Assembly: GCA_021613535.1 (NCBI GenBank)
Contig: CP075496.1
Span: forward strand, 13,206,001-13,270,000
DNA: 64,000 nucleotides
Source: Adineta vaga
Lineage: Eukaryota > Rotifera
Direction: 5' to 3'
Within the stretch, counting starts at the first letter, position 1. Each line of letters starts with the position of its first letter. Made by a program: the position numbers and the translations under genes. A model generated the notes under the pieces. It was not told the DNA's origin and made no database searches. It was given only the letters and a program-made list of their open reading frames with translations. Below are positions 13,401 through 26,395 of the stretch, piece after piece.

Positions 13401-16400
13401 ATTATTTTTTGTTTAGAATTTGAACGTGTTACTGGTTCAGTTGAAGTAATGATCTTTTGAAGAGAAAGCGAAAAAAACATTGTTTTGATTATTTATTTTA
13501 AAGGATCGTCTTATAGCAACAGTTATTGTTGAACCACAATACAGTCAACATACTGTTATGGTTGATAGACGTGGATTTATTCCTGATGTTCTCAATATTG
13601 CCGAAGTAATTTTTGTTTTAATTTCACATTTATTTCATAAAAATAGTCAATTTTTCAATGTAGAAAGAAACTGTTTCATGGATACTAGCAAATCCGGCAC
13701 AAAATGATCGAATCTATATTCGATCAGCTGATAATGATGATGATGAAATTGTTCAAGTAGAATTTAAAGAAAATCTTTGAATTTTCTTCAAAATTCGTTG
13801 TTGTCATTTTAGAATGAACTTGTCCATCGAGATATTACAAAATTTGTTCACAATGTTCATCATTTACATACATTTCATAAATCAGGAGAATATATTATTC
13901 GATCGAATCGTTTTCAAACTATCGCAAATGTATTTGTTTATTCAGAAGATATGATTAAAAGTCAAAGTAAATGAATTTCTCATGCAAAAAAAAGACTTTC
14001 ATGATTGATGATCTTCTTATTCTATTTCTAATAGAGAAACGTGTTCCACCACCTCAATTCAATGAAGATATTGATACACTTAGTTCAAAGGGTGCACGAG
14101 TACATTTGACTTGTCCCAATCGATATGCAAATATCTTTTATACACTTGATGGTAAAACTCCAACTCAACATAGTTCTAATGTTCATGTAAGAAAAGATGA
14201 AAAGAAAAAATCGACAGAATATAATTATTTGATTTTTAGACATATGATGATGATGAAGGAGTTATTTTGAATGAAGAAGGTTTACATGTTATACGTGCTT
14301 ATGCAACTGAAAAGCAGAAAGTATCAAGTTCAATTGTAACGAGCAGGTAAAAAGATTTCTATTAGATTTTCAATTGTTTAATTTTTGCGTATTTTCAGTC
14401 CAACATTTGTGATGGATAGTCGAGAACTTCCACAGGTCACTGTAAGTGTCATTGTACATAATCTAATGAATCGAAATATTCTCTCATTCTTGCAGCCAGA
14501 ACCGATTCCTCGTGAAGAAGAAGTTCTTCATGGAGTACAAAATACTCGTGCACCACCATCTTCATATCAAGTCATGCTTTCTCTCGCCTTGGAAAATCCA
14601 AATAAAGTGTACGGAAATATTGAAATTGAACCAGCAAGTTATATCGATAATATTGATTATTTTGAATTATATATCGATAATGTTCCACAAAGAGAACATA
14701 TTGCATCAGACGATCCTCATTTCTCAGCAAGTGGTTTTGCTGGTGGTGAACAATATCAAGTTTATGTAGTTGCTCATCCAAAAGCAAATGTTCCAGATAG
14801 AAAACAAATAACATCGAATAATCGAGTAAATCTTTCAATCATATTTTTTCAATTCATTAATTTTCTTTCATAGGCATTTGAAATTAAACGAGAAACGCAA
14901 GGAGGTGCACCATTAATTAGTTTAGGTGTATCGAAAGAACAAAATGAATTAGTACTTATGTGGGCACATATTAAAGATCCAGTCAGTGAATATAATGTTT
15001 ATGTTAATGGTACCAGAACGCATACAGTAAGTCGATTTGGTTTTGTTTGTTCTTATGAAAAACAAATTTGTATCTTGTGATTATTCAGTTACATAAGGAG
15101 AATTTTGATGAAGCTTATCGAATTCATTTTCAAGATGTCGAACAAGATCGAAAATATGCAATTTATGTTGAAGCAAAGATGCAGCGTATGTATAAGTTTT
15201 GAGAAAAGAAATTCATTTGTATTTTTCTTGATAAATGCATTTTAGGAAATAATGAAATTCGTAAATCAAATGTTATCTCAGTTACTTCACCATTACCGAT
15301 GACTGTAAATGAAACAATGATTAAGGAAAACTTTCCATATATAATAATTAAAAATGAACAAAAAGTAGATGATTCACACGCTGAAAGTAAGTTTAATACT
15401 TTATTTTATCATATAGGAAAATGCTTAAAACTTCTCGATATATTTTGATTAATAATCTAATTAAAAGATCAATACGAAAAGGGAAAACACATTCCTTTTG
15501 TTAATTTTGCTGAGTATTTTTAATAAGAGAATGTGAAGCGTTTTTTTTTAAATTTTTCCGATACTTCTTCGCTTGTATATATTTTCTTATCTATTACGTA
15601 CGCACATCGTTGAAGAGACTTGCAGGAATAGAGTAAAAGAAAAATAAACGCTATGACCGCTATTAAACAAACCTTTTTTTTTGTCCGTTTTCTAGAGGGT
15701 TCTGAACGGTTATCTTCTCCAAAATTATCTGTTCAAAAATCTCCTTCCTCTACTCTTTCTTCTTCTTCTTCTTCTTCTTCTACTCCTGCAGTCTCTTCGC
15801 AACGAAATATTGATTTTAATTCTATGGTTAACACAACAGTAAGCACGAGTGATGATCGACTTCAGAAGGGCGATCATATGACTAACAAAACGAAAATTCT
15901 TGAAAATGATCAACAATCATCATCATCATCATCATCATCATCTCAACTAATGATGATCTTTCAACAAAAATACGAAAGAAAAAGGTTAAACAACGAACAG
16001 AAGAAGATCTAGAATCATTATTACATGATGATTCAAAGCATCGAGCAAAACTTTTGCTTAAAAAATTAAGCGAAGCTATTGAAGATCGTTCCAAGCGATT
16101 CAATTATACGTATCCACACTCAGAAACATTATCATACAATCATTTGGAACATTTTTCTCAACAACAATCATCATCTGATCCATATACAGTTGAACTTCCA
16201 CCAAAGTCTCAACGTCGTTCATCTAACTACAACAAAACTGCTCGAGAACATGAACTCTAATGATACTTCATAATTCAACTTTCATTTCTTTTCTTCTAAA
16301 TTACTTTCAATCATCTTTATCTAAATCACTTTTGCATCTCGCTATCTGTTCATACACATACACACTAATAACAAAAAGAAACTGATATAAATACGAATTT

Positions 16401-19400
16401 AGTTTCAAAATATGTTTATTTTTATGCATGAATTCACTTTTCTTCTTAGACATCGAAACAGAAGTTTTACCAACACGACGAGAAGAATCAATCACACAGT
16501 CAGGACCTACAATTGTATGTAATTGATTTTCAGAACATGAAAAAAAAAAGTTTCACATGGCATTCTTTTCAGGTTGGTGATATTCGAAGTGCAGCACCAG
16601 CTGTATCATATAAAACTAATCCTAATGGTATTACTCTCTTTTGGAAGAAACCACCTTCAAGTGAAGATTCAGTGGCAAACTATCGAGTATGATTTTTAAT
16701 ATGAGTTCATTCAATTTTACTATGTGTGGAAATATTTAGGTCGTGGTTGATAAGAAACAATATGGAGATTTGATATCAGTAACATCTGATCCAAAAATAC
16801 AAGTAAATCTAACAAGAGGAAAACATGAATGTTATTTGGAAACTATACCAAAAGATGAAAATGAAGATACTTATACATCAGTTATACTCGTATGTTATTC
16901 ACAGATATATTCTTATTTCTAATAAATAGTTTCTTATGAAATAGAAAGTAGAGATTGAACATGGTAGTGAATCTGGAAAGGGTTCGAGTGAAAAAACTAA
17001 TGAGGTATGTTCTATAGTATATTTAGTTGTTTTGATGGATATCATGTTTCTTCCCTATCAAATTATAGAATGTAGTAGACGAGAATGACCTTCCGATACC
17101 AAAATTAAATGTTCAAGAAATCAATACGACATCAATTCGTACAAACTGGTATTTAGATCGACCAATACCTCCTGGTGTCTGTGTTGCTCTATACGAAGTT
17201 CATGTACGTGGTTCAGAATTTTCTGAAAATGTGACAAGTGATGAAAGGTAATTTATTTATTTTATTTTTTATGATTATCTTCAATAATATTGATATAGTT
17301 CAAAACATGGCAGTTATACTGAACATATCTGGAATTTATCCAAACCTCCACTTGAAATTCATGGTCTAATTGAACGATGTGAATATACGTAAGAAAATTC
17401 AATAGTTAGATCAGACATTGAACATATGTTATTCTTTCTTTATTCTAGAGTTTTTGTTCGAGCTTTATTGTTAGATGTTCAAGGAAAAAATAGTGAAAAA
17501 TATCTTAAAACAACATCCAATGAAGTTAAAACTAAAAAACTAGATCATATTATTGATTTGTTAACTAGACCCATATTACAAGTTACACGTCTTGGTATAC
17601 AGTCAGCGAATTTAGCATGGAAACTAGATCATTCTGTCGATCCATCATTAGTGAAAGGCTATCGTATTATTCTCAATTCTAGACCAACTGAAATGCTTCC
17701 CGCAAATGAACACGAATATGAATTACGTAATCTTAAATCAGGTGAATATCTTTTTTTTTAATAATCAAACAAAAAGAACGATCGTGATTTATTTCTTTAG
17801 GTTCAACAAATCGATGTTCAAGTATCGGTCACATCACATCCTGATTTTATTGATGAGAAAATTTCCGAACCAATACGTATCATATGTCCAAAGCGTCCTC
17901 AACCTCCAAAGATTCAAGCAGTGACAGCCGAAAAACCATTTTCTATTCGTATCAGATGGGAATCTGATCATCATGAACATGATGATATTACGTGTTATCG
18001 AACTTATCTTGATGGACAACTTCATGGACAAGTTGAAATTAATGGTCGAGAATCATTTAAATATGAATTTACTAAACTAGACGCTGATCAAGAATATACA
18101 ATTCATGTCAAATCTGTACTTGGACATAAAAGATTGGATGGAAATCGTTTTCAATGTGATATAGAATCGAAAAATTCCAATGAATTAGTATTACAATGTG
18201 CTGCACCACCAAGAGGAACACCACCACGAATTGAATTCATGCATCCAGGAGGAGTTGATATCGTTTGGGATGAAGCTGTTGAACATGGAGATGTGAAATT
18301 AACTGTATGTTCTATTTTCGTCTTGCCATTGAAAACATAGAAATCTACTATTTTTTTTTGTTGTTGAAAGGGATATCAAATATTAAAGGATGGTCGATCA
18401 ATTGGAAAGGCATTACCCGTCAACAAACGACGGACGTCTATTCATGAATTAGACGAAGGTAATCGATATGCAATACAAGTTGTACCAATAACAGATCAAC
18501 CAGGTGGAATTCTATTTCGAAAAGGAGAAGGTTCGTTGAATGAACTGATTTATAATATAATCATTTGAATTGATTTTATATAGAATATGATGCTGATCGT
18601 CATGGACATTATTTACCAAGTGGAAAACTTGATGTTTATTTTACAGATTTAATTAAACTTCCAGAAGATATTCAGATAACAAAGATAACAGGACATTCTG
18701 GAATACTTTGCTGGACATCAGGTGAGTTGATTGGTTGTTTTTTGATAAAATTCGTAAAACGATTGAATATTTTATTTTATTTAGTTGATGATTCAACTAG
18801 TTCAAATGCACAACCAGATAGTTACAAAATATCTGTATGGAACAATAAAGATTTAACACAAGATAAACCAATGGTTCTTTCTGTAACAAGTAAGATGATT
18901 TTCAATTACAGCAAAAGACCTTTTTTTAACAACATTCACGATCTAAACAATTACTTTTTATAAGAAAACCAAAATATACAAAATAAAATTAACTTCTTTT
19001 TTTTCAGAAGACAAAACTAGTGCAGAATTGAAAGATCTTGAATCAAATACAACATATGAAATTCAACTTGAAGCATCGAAAAAACGCCGTCATCCAACAA
19101 CGAATGGTATATTCTTTTCTTCTCTATTTGATTTAATAGAAATCAAAATGAATTGTCTATTCTTTTTAGATCTATATACTGTTTATTCAACTTCGGATAT
19201 CGTATCATTTACAACTGGTTCACCGCCTGATCCACCCTTAAATCTTCATTTAATCGCATGTACTAATACAGATGCTCGTATTGGTTTTGATCCATTTGTT
19301 GAACATGATGCAGAAATTAAAGCTCTACGCGTTCTATGTGAACCAGCTAGTTCGGGAACGAATGCAAAAGAAAATACATCAGAATTAATGCCAGATTCAA

Positions 19401-22348
19401 CCGAATTTATTTTAACGAATCTTACTGCATGTACTAATTATAATGTAACTCTTTTTGCTATTACTGACGAATACTTGATAGAAAATCGTTGTCGAGATGT
19501 GAAACAATTGCCGAAAAAATTAAAACCATCCGAATGGTTACCATATAAAAGTTTTCAATTTCAAACAAGTGGTTGTGAACCATCCGATCAAATTAAAGTG
19601 CTTCAAGCTAATATCGAATCGATTCAACTTGAATGGAATTTAGCGAAAGTTTATGGTTCAACAGAATGTCTTTATCATGTTCTTCGTTATCAATTAGAAC
19701 ATGGTGGTCAAGAACAGAAGTTAGATTTAGATCGAAATACTACCAAAGCAACAATACCTGGACCATTACCATCGGGTACATATAAAATCGCTTTGGATAC
19801 GATTTTCAGTGTAAAAGTTAATCTCGAAGATGAAACTGATGAAACAGGTCGAAAAGAAAGTCGTTTAACATCTCATGCATCAGCATCGGTACGTTTTCAT
19901 GCACCAGGAACATGTGAACAACCAGAAATTTATTTAACGGGTTATTCAATGAATACAATTGATTTAATGTGGAATAAACCAGGCATGTTTGATACAGTCG
20001 ATCATCCCGAAAGAAATAATGAACAATTGAAAATTCATCGACGATTACTTGGATATCGAATTGATGTCAATGGTCAAAAATATAATACATTAGATGAAAA
20101 TCAATGTCAATGTAAATTAACTTCATGTCGACCAGGTGAAGAATATAAAGTTCAACTAACAGCACAAACTATTGTTCAAAATGAAAATGAAACAAATATG
20201 GTAAAGAAATGAAGATAATCTTGTTTATATACATTATCAAATTTCTTTTATTTTGATAAAAAATAGATATCTGATGGAAAGGGAAAAGTTTATGAACCAG
20301 ATGAAACTCCATCAAAAATATTACGTGTTCGAACATTGAAAAGTCAAAGTAAGATGACGAAACCAAATATTTGTTATTGTTTCGTTTTTCTTTCTCTTCT
20401 CATTTAGCTCTTCTTCAATCATGTCAAGTTCATTTCGAATTTAATCATGATGATTTAATAAATGAATTCTCTAAACAAGAAAATGGGCCAACATCGTTAG
20501 GAAAACTTATTGTTGATTGGAAAGTATCAAGCACAAAAGATATTTCACATTTTGTTTTACAATGGCGATCATCAAAAGATTTACGTATTCAAGAAAAAAC
20601 AATTGCTTGTAATGAAACATCAGCCACCATTGGTATTTATCATCTTTTGCATACTTCAATAGAAAACTCTTCTTGTTTTTCTCTCTCTTTTAGAACCATG
20701 TGATGAAAAACATTTCTATGTTATTGATCTTATTATCGTTACAAATGATGGTAATCGACATCAATATGAACAATTAACTGTACCTATACCTGGTATACCA
20801 GATGCACCAAAAGTATGGCTTGTAAAAACAACTGATACTGGTTTTACTATAGAATGGTCAGAACCAAAATCCTATGGAATACAGATTATTGGTTACCAAA
20901 TATATATTGAAGGAAAAAAAAGTGGAGATGTTATTGAAACTAATTCACGTCAAGTAGATATACCTTCACGTATTAATCGTACTTATCAAATCAATATCTA
21001 TGCGATTACTAATAATTCTCAACGATCACATTCAGTTATGTCCCAAACATTGAATGTAATAACAACTCCAAAAACGAATCTTACTCCAGCAATCTATTAT
21101 AATAATGATGATGGAGGTCCGACTTCATTTGATCAAACTGTTGCACGTATCATTCCCGTACAAATTGATTCAGTTAATGAAGAAAAACTTCATATAGATT
21201 GGACATCATTTTTACATACACCAGCAATACGTGCTTATTATATACATTATACTTGTTTGAATAATGGTGAAGTACAAGCAATGAAAATTTCCAAACGATA
21301 TCGTCATGCTGTAAGTAACAATTTTTGACATGAAATTCAAGAGAAAGAAGATATGAATTTTTTTCAAAAGGTTCTACGCGGTTTACGGCCAGGTTTTACT
21401 TATGGAATTATGGTTATGGCTGTTGATAAAAATGGTGCAGTTCTATATACATCGGATAAGAGTACAGTTCAAATGAATGCACCACCCAATGCACCCATTG
21501 TAGCGATAAGGTAATTCTTAATCACAAAAACGAACTCTTCTTTCGGTTTACTATACTCTTCTCTTTTAGTGAACGTACATATACTCATGTTAAACTTGAA
21601 TGGCGTCCAGCAGCAAGTTATGGTGAAATTGCTGTTGTTGGCTACAAAATTTTTGTTAATAATCGTTTAGCAGCCATTCTTTCACATGATCAATTAACAT
21701 ATACATTAACAAATGGTACACCATGTGATATGTACACCGTTCATGTTCAAGCACTGAGTAATGAAAAAACTGTTGTCAGTCCAATGTCACGTGCTGTACA
21801 ATTTGTATGGCCCGGCGTTCGACCAGGTGCTTTCAAACGCATAGATGATGGACAAACAGGAGCTATCGTTGTCGCTTGGGAACATCCAAAATTAGAAGAT
21901 GAAACGGAAAAAATAATAGGATATAGAGTATGAAGATATGATCATCAAAAAGCAAATATAACTGAATGAATTTTTTAATGTTTTTTTTAGTTATATTCAG
22001 AAAATGTTGTAAATCATGCTGTTCGATTACATGGTGAATATGATGCTAACACTACTCGAGCTACCATTAATGGTTTAAATAATGGAAAACATATTATTTG
22101 GCTTGAAATTCAAAGTGAAAATCATTGTATTCGATCTCGACCTATTATTGTTCAATCTGGTCGATTTCCTACATTATCTAATCGTCAATCGCTGGTAGAA
22201 TCTTCCAAATGTTATAATAAAAAACTCAGACGGTAAATTGAAATCATTTACAGATAGAAATCAATGAACATGTATTTATTTATGTAGATTTCAATCGCCG
22301 GCAACAAATAAATCGGGAAATTCATTTCGACATACTCAACTTGCATAA
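10435..22348 (+). CDS. Giant multidomain protein: myristoylation start, cupredoxin-like, chitobiase C-type, many FN3
   Basis: About 38 exons encoding roughly 2,900 aa. Exons: 10435-10534, 10648-11531, 11584-11764, 11820-11963, 12591-12751, 12826-13369, 13417-13445, 13504-13605, 13664-13756, 13813-13966, 14035-14186, 14240-14346, 14399-14441, 14496-14825, 14874-15026, 15089-15185, 15246-15386, 15696-about 16256, 16450-16514, 16573-16686, 16740-16889, 16945-17004, 17069-17247, 17299-17388, 17449-17741, 17801-18304, 18371-18530, 18584-18721, 18785-18889, 19008-19106, 19170-20200, 20267-20348, 20408-20632, 20694-21310, 21371-21510, 21570-21927, 21991-22232, 22288-22348. The start MGCGAS fits N-myristoylation plus Cys-3 palmitoylation. 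The N-terminal third has cupredoxin-like beta modules (RGYMVHQFNETGVFCFKT then IGTIVVEAR; QSGTFFFANP; FIPDVLNIAEKETVSW) without a clear copper-ligand set. 14035-14346 encodes a chitobiase C-terminal/Fn3_assoc-like module (IFYTLDGKTP, GLHVIRAYA). The rest is FN3 repeats with a poly-Ser linker (15.7-15.95 kb). No transmembrane segment was seen. Two frame anomalies (about 15985 and 17803-17812) are discussed in the findings. Function unknown. Confidence 0.8.
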
Positions 22349-22454
22349 GATTATTAATGAAAACGATCAATTCATGTGATATTTTATTGATAAAACTTGT
22401 TTTCTTCCGCCTAATCATCTGATCATATGATCATAGTGATTCTTTTCTTTTCAA

Positions 22455-22460
22455 AATAAA
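22455..22460 (+). terminator. AATAAA polyadenylation signal of the FN3 gene
   Basis: AATAAA about 107 bases after the stop codon, with a second AATAAA 14 bases on. Confidence 0.55.
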
Positions 22461-23162
22461 TGTATTTCAATAAAAATCCAATTTAAATCATTTATTCTAC
22501 GATGATCTTTCTTCCAAAACATTTCATTCATATTTCAAATACGTTTATTCTTTTAATTTATATCTTGTATCTTTGTTTGTTCTTGTATGTCTGAGTGGTC
22601 ATAGGCTTTCTTCTTCTTGTATTAACAATTCTAATAAAAAACAAATTGCACCCTATTTTCATTCTAATTCTACAGAAATGATAGAATCATAAATGTGAAG
22701 TATTTTATTTGTTAATATTTATCAGGTAACTCGGATGGTTTGTTCGACAATGTTAATATTGTTTTCTCATGCAAGATTATTACCAAAGTTCAGGTACCCA
22801 TACCAGAGACGTATACGAGTATAGTTTTTCTTTCTCTTTCTTGCCATTGAGATCATCGCTGTAGAAAAACATCGTTCTGCCATTTATATTTCTTTTTCGC
22901 TTGTTTCTTTTTTTCCTCTCTTCGATTTTGTTTGTTCTTTGCGTCTGTTTTGTCTGTTGATCATATATTCCATACATAGTTACCCGCAAGACGAGCCTTT
23001 ATTTCTCCAATAATAAACATTTGTCATCTGCGGATATAGAACAACTAGCGACAATTAAAGAACATTTCCAATTCCATCCAATGTGAGTTGCGAAGTTATA
23101 TACCATTTTTCTTGATTGTGTTTTTCTCTTGTTCTTGTTGTGCTTTTCTAGAAAACAAAGAC
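22461..23162. other. Intergenic region and probable 5' UTR of first LdhA copy
   Basis: No coding frames with support. A TTTTCTAG acceptor-like site occurs about 10 bases before the ATG at 23163, so a 5' UTR intron is likely, as before the second copy. Confidence 0.4.
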
Positions 23163-24288
23163 ATGTCTCAACGTAAAATTCTTTTCTTTGATTCAAAATT
23201 ATATGATGAGAAAACATTTAAAGAAGCTTTAAAATCATTAAATGGTCAAGATAAACTTCGGTTTACATTTCTTGAAAGTAAATTAACTGAAGAAACCATG
23301 ACAGAAGCGCAAGGTTACGATGGCATATGTATTGTCAATAGTGATGCTCGAAATTCGAATGTTATGGATAAAATTCATAAAAGTTGTGATACAGTAAAAA
23401 TCATTGCCTTAAGAAGTGCTGGTCATAGTGGTTCATCAGTAGAAATCGCTAGAAAATATGGTCTTCATGTTTGTCAAGTACCAAGTTATTCACCTCATGC
23501 TGTTGCTGAACATTCAGTTGCACTTTTATTATCACTAAATCGAAATATGCATCGAGCATATTTTCGAACAAAATTACATAATTTTAGTTTGGATGGTTTA
23601 GTTGGTATTGATGTGTTTGGTAAAACAGTTGGAATTATTGGAACAGGTGGTGTTGGAATGTGTGCAGTAAAGATTTTTCGAGGTTTTGGTTGTAAAGTTT
23701 TAGCTTATGATGTTAAACCTGATGAAAATGCAGCGAAAGAAAAAGGTTTTGTCTATACAACAATGGATGAATTACTTCAACAAAGTGATATAGGTAAAAG
23801 AATATCGACCAAGTTCGTGTTCAATAAAATCCTGTTTTTGTTTTCTTTCGTTTAGTTTCACTGTATGCACCATTGAATGACTCAACTTATCATTTGATTA
23901 ATAAAGAAGCTTTAGACAAGATGAAACCAGGTGCCATGTTAATCAATACAAGCCGTGGTCCATTAATTGATGCCAAAGCTCTTGTAGAATGTTTAAAAAC
24001 CGGCAAATTACGTGGAGCAGCTCTAGATGTTTACGAATTTGAAGAAAAATATTTTTATAATGATTATAGTCAACAAGTATGTTCAGGATATTTTCTATGA
24101 CAATTCGTTTTATTTTCTTCTCTTTCTAGGTAATGGAAGATGATACATTGGCACGTTTAATTTCAATGCCAAATACAATCGTTACATCTCATCAAGCTTT
24201 TCTTACAGAAGAAGCTTTGAAAACAATCGCAGAATCAATTGTTAAAAGTTTACTGAGTTTCTTTGATGAAGCAGAAACTAAAGCGTAA
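23163..24288 (+). CDS. ldhA-like: LdhA-type D-2-hydroxyacid dehydrogenase, copy 1 (diverged)
   Basis: Exons 23163-23793, 23856-24076 and 24130-24288, 336 aa. It aligns by eye over its whole length with bacterial fermentative D-lactate dehydrogenase LdhA, which reduces pyruvate to D-lactate with NADH. Seen: AVAEHSVALLLSLNR, NFSLDGLVGIDVFGKT, Rossmann GTGGVG, a following acidic residue (LAYDVKP), catalytic Arg in NTSRG, Glu in DVYEFEE and His in SHQAF. The loop after IALRSAG, which in LdhA and in copy 2 reads FNNV, is HSGSS here, and the VND motif of the N-terminal domain is also altered. Three catalytic residues remain, but substrate binding may have changed. Tandem duplicate of 25248-26395, with introns at identical positions. 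Bacterial origin is an inference from similarity. Confidence 0.88.
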
Positions 24289-25247
24289 TTCAATGACATT
24301 CTTTCGAAAAACAAGTTTACAACGATCATATAATATTATTCAACTGTTAGGCTGACAAAAAAACCCTATCTTTTTATCCTTTCGTGTAAATACCTGTTTA
24401 ATTTATGTTCCTAGTTAAAGCCTTACTAACAATGAATTCGTAATTATTTATCAACCCAGAAATAATAGAAGCTCTAATTTGAAGGATTGAATTTCAAACA
24501 AAATGAGTAATAATTGAAAGGATTGTTGAATTTCTATCATCTTCATCAGAGATCAATATTCGGAAAGATATCAGTTCAAAAAATTTCCGCTAGCAGAAAA
24601 AAAGAACTTATTCATATAATATTTCAATAGCAAATCAAAATGAAGACACCAATGATAGTGCAAAACAACTGTTAATAACAACCAAGATAACAAAGCAATT
24701 ACTAATGATGAAAATCTATTTTTGATTTTCAATTTAATCTTTCATGATACATCATATTCTCCTGATAAATTGTCATGTTCAGAAATATTTATATAACTTT
24801 TAATCATTATTCAAATAATTTCCACTGGAAACGAAAACATTACCGTTGTTTAAGATTCTATCTATTAATAACAAAAGTATAGAAATATAGATAATCGCTA
24901 TCTCTGTCTCGCTCTCTCTATTAGAATCATTAAAGCTATGAAAGACATCGTTTTATTATTTTGCTTGTCAAGTACTTTTCTTTTCTCGTTCTTCTCCAGA
25001 ACAATCTTTTTCACTATTCTGTCCCTGATGTTTCTGTACATGGCGGCAACATTTTCATCGTCGTCTCCGTCTATTTCTTCCATCATGTTGTTTGTTGCCA
25101 CAACTAGACTATATTTTCTCCAATAGAAAAACGAGATGAAGAAATGATTGTTAAGTACTGACGTATAAGCATTGGGAATAAGAAACAATCCGTTTTTGAA
25201 TGATTCATTTTCAAATAGTTTTTTTTCTTAATTTTTAGATTAAACAA
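24289..25247. other. Spacer between the two LdhA copies
   Basis: AT-rich, no supported gene. Short frames at 24.9-25.2 kb on both strands have no recognisable similarity. An acceptor-like TTTTTAG lies 10 bases before the ATG of copy 2, suggesting a 5' UTR intron. Confidence 0.45.
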
Positions 25248-26395
25248 ATGACACATAGAAAAGTAATTGTCTTCGATTCGAAATCATACGATGAAAAAAC
25301 TTTCAAAGCTGCACTAAAACATCTAAATGGTCAAGATAAAATTCATTTTACATTTCTTGAAAGTAAATTAACTGAAGAAACGGTTGATGAAGCTCATGGT
25401 TATGATGCCATTTGTGTTTTTGTCAACGATGTTGTTAATGAAAATGTTATCGAACAATTACATAAAACATGTGATACAGTAAAAATCATTGCCTTACGAA
25501 GTGCTGGATTCAATAATGTTCATTTAGAAACAGCAGAAAAATATGAAATTAAGGTATGTCGTGTACCACGTTATTCACCATATGCAGTTGCTGAACATTC
25601 AGTTGCACTTTTATTATCACTAAATCGAAATATGCATCATGCTTTCTTTCGTACGAAACAACATAATTTCAGTTTGGATGGCTTAGTCGGTATTGATCTG
25701 TTTGGTAAAACAGTTGGAATTATTGGAACAGGCGGCATTGGAATATGTGCAATTAATATATTTTTGGGTTTTGGTTGTAGAGTTTTAGCTTATGATATTT
25801 ATCCAAATGAAAATGCAGCGAAAGAAAAAGGTTTTGTCTATACAACAATGGATGAATTACTTCAACAAAGTGATGTTGGTATGAGAAAAAATAAATTAAT
25901 TCGTATAGAAATTGTTATTATTTTTTCTTCAGTTTCAATCTATGCACCATTACTTGATTCCACGTATCATTTGATTAATAAAGAAGCTTTAGACAAGATG
26001 AAACATGGTGCCATGTTAATCAATACAAGTCGTGGTGGTCTAGTAGATTCGAAAGCGCTGGTAGAATGTTTAAAATCAGGCAAACTTCGAGGAGCTGCCT
26101 TGGATGTCTACGAAAATGAAAAACAATATTTTTTCAATGATTACAGTCAACAAGTATGTTCAGGATCTTTTCTATGGCAATTCATTTTATTTTCTTCTCT
26201 TTCTAGGTAATGGAAGATGATACATTGGCACGTTTAATTTCAATGCCAAATACAATCGTTACATCTCATCAAGCTTTTCTTACGGAAGAAGCTTTGAGAA
26301 ATATTGCTGAAGCAACTGTACAAAGTTTAATAGATTTCTTTGATGGTAAACCATTGAATGAAAATAATGAAGTGAAAGCACCACCAAAAAAATAG
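25248..26395 (+). CDS. ldhA-like: LdhA-type D-lactate dehydrogenase, copy 2
   Basis: Exons 25248-25878, 25933-26153 and 26207-26395, 346 aa; the first two exons have exactly the lengths seen in copy 1 (631 and 221 nt). It keeps the bacterial-type substrate loop (ALRSAGFNNVHLE), the VND motif (CVFVNDVVNENV), Rossmann GTGGIG, catalytic Arg (NTSRG), Glu (DVYENE) and His (SHQAF). This is therefore the copy more likely to retain D-lactate dehydrogenase activity in the cytosol. Exon 3 starts and the preceding intron are nearly identical to copy 1, pointing to recent duplication or gene conversion. Upstream reading is closed by the likely 5' UTR intron. Confidence 0.92.

Noticed and set aside
16249-16260. 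C-terminal EHEL as an ER-retention signal
   Set aside because: The protein has no signal peptide, and the exon end itself is unresolved.
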